From assembly GCA_016647705.1 (NCBI GenBank), contig CM028329.1:14161910-14225909 (forward strand): a stretch of 64,000 bases of DNA. The letters run 5' to 3'. The notes beneath the pieces were generated by a model, which was not told the origin of the DNA, made no database searches, and worked only from the letters and a program-made list of their open reading frames with translations. The stretch is from Eucommia ulmoides (Eukaryota > Streptophyta > Magnoliopsida > Garryales > Eucommiaceae). Positions 58,816 to 64,000 of this stretch are shown here, in pieces. Both the position numbers and the translations under genes were made by a program. How positions within the stretch are numbered: the first letter of the stretch is position 1; the number at the start of each line of letters is the position of its first letter.

Positions 58816-59663
58816 ATCTGGGATAGCTTGGGCATCTTGCTGGAAAGTAACAAATACACAACCTCAAGTCGAAGGTCTACCAGTCGATCCTCTACCTCAC
58901 CCCTAAACAATGCTAGGACCAACACTACCCACACTACTCACAAAAGATGTAGGTATAATAGCAGATTTTGGACAATAAGCAGATATGTGGCCTGGCTCAT
59001 GACAACGGAAACATATTGGACCCATCATAAGATAGTCTCTAACAAAATGATTTGGTGATCCATATTGATAGCATAAGGCTATCCCAGCTCGACTAAACGT
59101 CTGGCTCCTAACCTGCCCTTGCTGGCCAAAACTCTGTTCAGATACATTCTACCTTCACACAAAATATGATTGTCGGGGGCCTAGGCTTCTAGTCGACTGA
59201 TCGGCTGTCAGGGCCCGAAGAAGTTACGGTCGAGGGCTAGATCCCAAGAAGTACCTCCCAAATATCTGCTAGATGACTCAAATCTGCTCTTCTTGTATTG
59301 TTCTTGATTTTGAGCAGCTTCCTGCACATCTTTCTCTATTAGTTTCGCCGTGTTCACCAGTTCGACATAACTTTTGATTTGCCTGCTAGTCAACCTTAAA
59401 CGTATTTGCAGATTTAGTCCTTTCTAAAATCTTCTATATCTCGTTTCCTCAGTCTTCACTAGATCATAAGCAAATCGGGACAGGGCATCAAATTTGATTT
59501 CATATTGCAAAACTAACATCCCGCCCTATTTTAGTAATATGAATTCTTCCTTCATCTCGAATTGATAGGATTCTAGAAAATATTTTTCATTAAATATTGC
59601 AACAAATTGATCCCAAGTGATCTCTTGGTCCAAAATTGAAATTAGCCTCTTCATTTCTTCCCA
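58816..59663 (-). pseudogene. Tekay/Del-like gag with zinc knuckle, 5' truncated
   Basis: The minus strand contains an intact-looking CCHC knuckle PICFRCHEPGHISAYCPKS (58972-59013 for the cysteines) and upstream capsid remnants such as LTSRQIKSYVELVNTAKLIEKD (59330-59400). The gag start and leader are missing: the sequence jumps at about 59664 into the middle of the LTR. Confidence 0.75.
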
Positions 59664-60517
59664 CTAGTGTTAGGGCCATTTAATATCTCCAACGGTAGGA
59701 GCCAACGCGTGGTATAAACTACCATATCATGATGATAATCATCATCGTCAACAATAACAACAACAACAACAACCAGTAAGATTTGTTTTCCTGTCATGTC
59801 ACAACACAACGTCCTATAGGACATGCCCTCTTGTTAAGACCAACAACATCTCGCAGGACATGCCCTCCTGTTAGGACCATACTATGGTATAGTCGAATAA
59901 TACTAAAAATTGGTTTCCACATTCAATGTTTTACTTGATCCATCTAACATTATAAAATTGTCAATTTTAATGAATATTTTATTTTTCATAATTTAGTACG
60001 AAAATATAATTTAGTAATTTATATGGAAGATAAATATTCACCTCGATGTTCGCACTGCTTATTATATATATATATATATATAAAGTATACTTAGGCGGTG
60101 AAACCCTTGTCACTGCCATTAAATTTTTTTTTTCTTAATCATTAAGCAAGTTTATGACAAAAGACACGTGCCATAGACTTGTGATAAAAAAAAATTATTT
60201 TTTATTTTTAACTTTTTTTTTGTTTTATATATATTAACTATTTACATTAACTACCCTTTAAAATAAAATAAATATTAATTATATCTCAAAATTCTTAAAA
60301 TTATATTTTAAATAACACAATAATCTCTAAATGTTTAAGAGTTAAAATTAAAATTAACATATCAACCCATATCGTTTTTAAAGTCAAACTTTTAAATAAC
60401 CAAATAACCCCTAAAAAATTTAAAATAAAATTTAAATAGCACAATGAACCCCATTATTTTTTCTAAATGTTTTAAAATGCAACTAGAAATATGCATACGC
60501 AAAAATTAGGCCTTACA
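59664..60517 (-). mobile_element. 5' LTR of the Tekay/Del-like element, inner end deleted
   Basis: Parallel to the left LTR from 46929 on (GTGTTAGGG..CATTTAATATCTCCAA, the ATCATCATCGTCAACAATAAC stretch), to its end GCCTTACA. The first 580 bases present in the left LTR, the primer site and the gag start are lost. A second gap of about 390 bases lies at the TA tract (60062). Confidence 0.8.
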
Positions 60518-61645
60518 TACACTTAGTTGAATACGTTTGTGCTATAATACAGGATAATAATCAATTAAGAAAATTGATAACTTATGTATTTGATTTTTAA
60601 GTGTTAAAATTTTTATTACTATCCAATTCACCCCACCTCTTGGGTAAATCTGTGGGCCAACATCATTGAAATACACGATTAACATTTCATGTGTACTAAA
60701 ATGTCACTAAATCATTTTTGGTGTCAAATCAATCAACTTGGAAAACTTGATTATAATTGATATATTGTTAAAATGTTTTATTAAATTTTGGAAGTAAATA
60801 ATACTTTTAATTCATTAATTTTGGTATAGTAGAAACAAGAACTTTCACTGCCAACGTGATTCATTTTACTACGAGGTATTAAATCCCCCCATACCAATCT
60901 TAACAAAAGGTTAGCTAATTGGGCTGTTTTCACTAAACTTATGGATGTTAGTTTTGTAAAATTAAATTGAAAAACCTTGAATATCTTGGAATGATCACAT
61001 ATGAAAATTGTGTTTACTTGATTAATAATATGACTACTTGTTCCGATTGTTTAAATTGGTTAATTCTACATAATATATTGATTACATGTTTTAAGTTATT
61101 AGTTGTACTTGAATTTTACATTGCATATGATTGAAGTACACACTTCTATATCATCTAGTGAGTCAATATGAGGTCTATTGGTTTATCGGGTATTGATAGA
61201 ATCTCCAAATGTAATACTACAACTTAAAATTTTAATTTGTGTGAGTGTGAATTGCTAACTTAAATGAGGGTGTAGGTTTGAGTGATAAAACATGCAAGAA
61301 AGAGTGCTATAGAATAAAGGGGGACTTTACTCTTTCATATTAGTTTGATATTTATCGCGAAAGAAGATCAGGTTTAGTGTATTACAAATCCTCAAAGTCA
61401 GTCGAGGGAGTAGACATAGGCAAAGAATGACATTGCTAAAGTAACCTAGATAATGTGTCAATAGACTCTATCCCTCTCTTTATGTTTATGTGACTTGCAC
61501 TTATTTATTTTATTATTATGATGCACATATTCACACTAGTTTTAATTGCTTGTAATCTATAGAGTGTGTTTTGTGAAAGAGTTAAATCTCATAAATTATT
61601 TTACCTACCCAATTCACCACTCTCTTGGGTATATTTAGACCAACA

Positions 61646-63715
61646 TAGATCTCCCAAATTTATTCTCTCCATTTCATCTTGGCTCAGAATCGGCTACTGT
61701 GCAAATATTTCTAAGACTTTATGGATTTCTTTGGTGTTCTTAAAGGTAAGGTCACGATTAGTTTAAATTTATACAGACTCCAAGTTAATTTTTTGTAAAT
61801 ATTGTACTCATTAAGTAGATTGGTTTTTTTTTTTTATTAGATTTATATAAGGATGCACTTGGACGCCTAAAACATAAACATAATACTAACTTTAACATGG
61901 TATTTCTTGAATAACAATCATTTCGTTGCAAATAAGAAAGTATATATTGAATCGTACAACAAAGATAAAACTCAACCATCTAGTTTATATCTATATGGGA
62001 AGAAAAAATGAAAGTTCTCCTTCATTTAGCCGGTGTATAGGAACTAGACTTATCTCCCAATGACAAAGTTTTTCAATTGATCCCATCCTTCTGATGGTTC
62101 CTCTTTCACTACTTCATTCATCATTATCCCTAAAACTTCAATTTCTTGGGTCAGAGTTGTATATTCCTCATTCAAGTATGCTATCAAGATTTAGCATTCT
62201 CTAAAACCAACATGAATTTAGGTCCCTCTTCATCTTCCTCAACTTCTAATTTTGTTACTTCAGCGATGAACAGAAAAGTGTCTCAAATATAGTTTGGGAG
62301 CTAATTCTCCATGAGATAGGTTGTTGAACCTCATACGTTTCTATTGTTATCCTAACCCGTTAGTGTTTCACTTTTCCTTCTATCGTAGCGGGATCCACAT
62401 TTGTATCCTATATTTTTCAAGGCCTATTTCTGGATTAAATTCCGTAGAACACATATGGGTGGCCGCATAACCATGGAGGTAAACAATCCTAATACCGATA
62501 CAAACAACTAGGATTTGTGATGTTGAAGGCTTGGAATGATGTGACTAGCTAAGTCTGTTTCACCACTACCATTGGATTAGCTAGTGACCGATATATGGCG
62601 TAATTATTCTCTACATGGACCATTATAGTGCTATCCTAGAACACAAACTTTAACATATGATGAAGATAAGAGAGTATTACTCCAACTATATGGATCCAAG
62701 ATTGTTTGAGCAGGAGGTTGTAGGTGGCTGGTATGTATCAGATGTAAAGGTCTCTTTATAAGGTTATTAGCCAATGGCGTTTGGTGACATGACTTTCCCT
62801 ATAGACTCCATCCTTGCCCATTTAATTTCATGATTGTTATGGTGGTACCCCTGACCCAATTGGTCTCAACGCTTATATTCTCCAGCATACTCAACGGATA
62901 GATGTTGAGTATCATGTCGAACCATTATCTACGAGTACTAAAAATAGTAAAAAATCCTTATACTAGACAACTATATTCAATGATTTGGAAATATGACATA
63001 CAACTTGAGGTTGTATAGTGAAGATGGAAACTCCCTCGATGTATTGTTTTCGAATTGGCCTTTGGGTGTCTCTTCAAGTTGGAGTAATAGTGTCAGCCTA
63101 CCATGACTTGTTAGCGATCAAGACTAGCTTAAAGGTCCTGCTAAATTGTTATGAGATAATAATTAATAGATAATAATTATTATTATTTATTTAAGTATGA
63201 CTTTATCCACATTTAAATTATTATATTTTTTAAAATTTTAATTTAATAGATAAAGGTTTAAATTTTAAATATGGGATAATTTCAAAAGTATTCATATTTT
63301 TCGATTAATTTCATTTTAATATTGTGTTTTCATTTTTAATATAAATTGTATTAATTAAATTTATTGCACAAATATAACAAAGTCTGTCTTGCCAAATGGT
63401 AGGTTGCATGTTCAATTCTTTTAACATACACATTTTTATATTTTCGGGTATCTCAATCGTTACCTTCTATTAATATATAGTGCTCTAAAATAGTTGAATC
63501 GTTGCCTACCGATGGTAAGGAATTGTTCTAAGAGTTTCCAATGAACCAACATAACAGTTTCAACATAAACTCGTGAATAAATTATAAGAACGAACATGCC
63601 ATCTCGTAAAATGAACGAAATGTCGTCGTTTGAGTTGTCTTATTCAACAACCAGAAAACCCAGAATGAATAGTAATCAGTTTATATTTTCTCAACCTTTG
63701 AAAAATCATATAAAC
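61646..63715 (-). pseudogene. Decayed gypsy protease region and unassigned flank
   Basis: At about 62650-62960 the minus strand reads, in shifting frames, VLVDNGSTLNIYPLSMLENI, NWVRGTTITIMKLNGQG and LHLIHTSHLQPPAQTILDP, as in retropepsin regions of some plant gypsy elements (VDNGS... then LLLGRPW). Stops are frequent. Sequence from 62000 to 62650 may be the continuing region but has no clear blocks. 63160-63715 is AT-rich without features. No LTRs belonging to this remnant were found. Confidence 0.55.
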
Positions 63716-64000
63716 TGTTGACCCAGTGATCTACCCAAGAGGGGGGTGAATTGGGTAGTAAAAAAAATTAAACTAATATTTATCTTTCAACACTTAAAAA
63801 TTTAAATAAGTAATTTATTCCTAAATTAATTATTATCTCTATATGACAGCGGATAAGTGTTATATAAACTAGATACATACCCAAACAACAGAAAATAAAT
63901 AAAGTAAGAATGCAGCACACCACAATATGTACTGATTCATCAAATTACTCTTGGCTAATCCAGTCATCCGAGCTCCACAAAGAGTCACACCCACAAAACC
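63716..64000 (-). mobile_element. LTR of the TGTTG...CAACA group (copy 6), cut by the window edge
   Basis: Starts TGTTGACCCAGTGATC followed by CCAAGAGGGGGGTGAATTGGG, as copies 2 and 3 do in the same orientation. Continues with TAAATTAATTATTATC and ACTCTTGGCTAATCCAGTC words. The remainder lies right of the window. Confidence 0.8.

Larger units (their letters stand above)
46346..60517 (-). mobile_element. Tekay/Del-like gypsy retrotransposon, minus strand, with nested inserts
   Basis: Bounded by TGTCACACCCC (46346) and GCCTTACA (60517), flanked by TGCAC (46341-46345) and TACAC (60518-60522). On the minus strand the order is 5' LTR (right), gag, protease, RT, RNase H, integrase with a C-terminal domain, polypurine tract, 3' LTR (left). 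It carries two later inserts: a coding-free LTR element (47553-52427) in the left LTR and a solo LTR (54582-56963) between RNase H and integrase. Without them it is about 6.9 kb. The right LTR has lost its inner end together with the primer site and gag start. Confidence 0.85.
44470..60662 (+). mobile_element. Solo LTR, TGTTG...CAACA group (copy 4), split by a gypsy element
   Basis: Own parts are 44470-46345 and 60523-60662, about 2.02 kb. It starts TGTTGACCGGGG and ends GTGGGCCAACA. Flanking pentamers TCAAT (44465-44469) and TCATT (60663-60667) differ by one base. Reading across the gypsy insert restores ...GTGCACTTAGTTGAA..., which agrees with the sister LTR at 29640-29655. GGTCGATC/CGGCCAACCG words lie at 44950-45110. 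Confidence 0.8.
42785..61645 (+). mobile_element. 3' LTR of the SIRE-like copia element, split by a 16-kb nest
   Basis: Own parts are 42785-44469 and 60668-61645, about 2.66 kb. It starts TGTTTACC (TGTTGACC with one change) and ends GGGTATATTTAGACCAACA. The start matches the truncated 5' LTR at 36564. Words like ATCAACCGATCAACCC cluster at 43390-43690. The insert 44470-60662 has a one-mismatch target duplication. I found no target duplication for the whole copia element (TTTGG before 36564, TAGAT after 61645). Confidence 0.65.

Noticed and set aside
36564..61645. Target duplication for the whole copia element
   Set aside because: Flanks TTTGG and TAGAT do not match, so I do not claim one; the outer ends may be truncated or rearranged.

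Overview
The window is nuclear DNA of a flowering plant, probably a eudicot. The evidence is an AT-rich background, a split gene with GT-AG introns whose exons read as plant NADPH-cytochrome P450 reductase, and layers of nested plant retrotransposons. I see no rRNA or tRNA gene, CRISPR array, operon or prokaryotic signal. I cannot name the species.

Region by region: positions 1-6819 hold the only recognisable host gene. Twelve 3' exons of a cytochrome P450 reductase (2044-6819, + strand) give an open frame of about 485 codons ending in the expected C-terminal Trp. The exons for the membrane anchor and most of the FMN domain are not visible; they may lie left of the window behind an intron of at least 2 kb. 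Its introns and 5' side carry Tourist-like MITEs (one complete with TTA duplications), a 47-bp RTE tail with target-site duplications, and poly-G tracts. Positions 6820-11190 are intergenic, with an LTR-like segment carrying a TATA box.

Positions 11190-21576 are a decayed Ty3/gypsy tandem: an integrase remnant, a shared LTR, a second gag-pol, and an LTR. A 2.8-kb solo LTR with perfect 5-bp duplications sits between its RNase H and integrase parts. Positions 21577-29784 are the 3' end of a SIRE-like copia element. Its 3' LTR was hit by a near-complete RTE-clade LINE and by a solo LTR. Positions 30569-32760 are another solo LTR. Positions 34265-35885 are a non-autonomous DNA transposon with long terminal inverted repeats, like a Mutator derivative. 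Positions 36564-61645 are a second SIRE-like copia element, blown up to 25 kb by nesting. Its integrase is split by a solo LTR. Its 3' LTR is split by another solo LTR, itself split by a Tekay/Del-type gypsy element coded on the minus strand. That gypsy element contains a coding-free LTR element (47553-52427) and one more solo LTR. Positions 61646-63715 hold a decayed gypsy protease on the minus strand, and a further LTR of the same TGTTG...CAACA group runs off the right edge.

No transposon in the window looks capable of autonomous movement; all coding parts carry stops or frameshifts. The least expected signals are non-coding: clusters of a palindromic TCGGTCGACCGA-like word in every TGTTG...CAACA LTR, an array of potential cUUCGg hairpins in one gypsy LTR, and a GC-rich LTR element with no gag or pol. 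I found no convincing new coding system.
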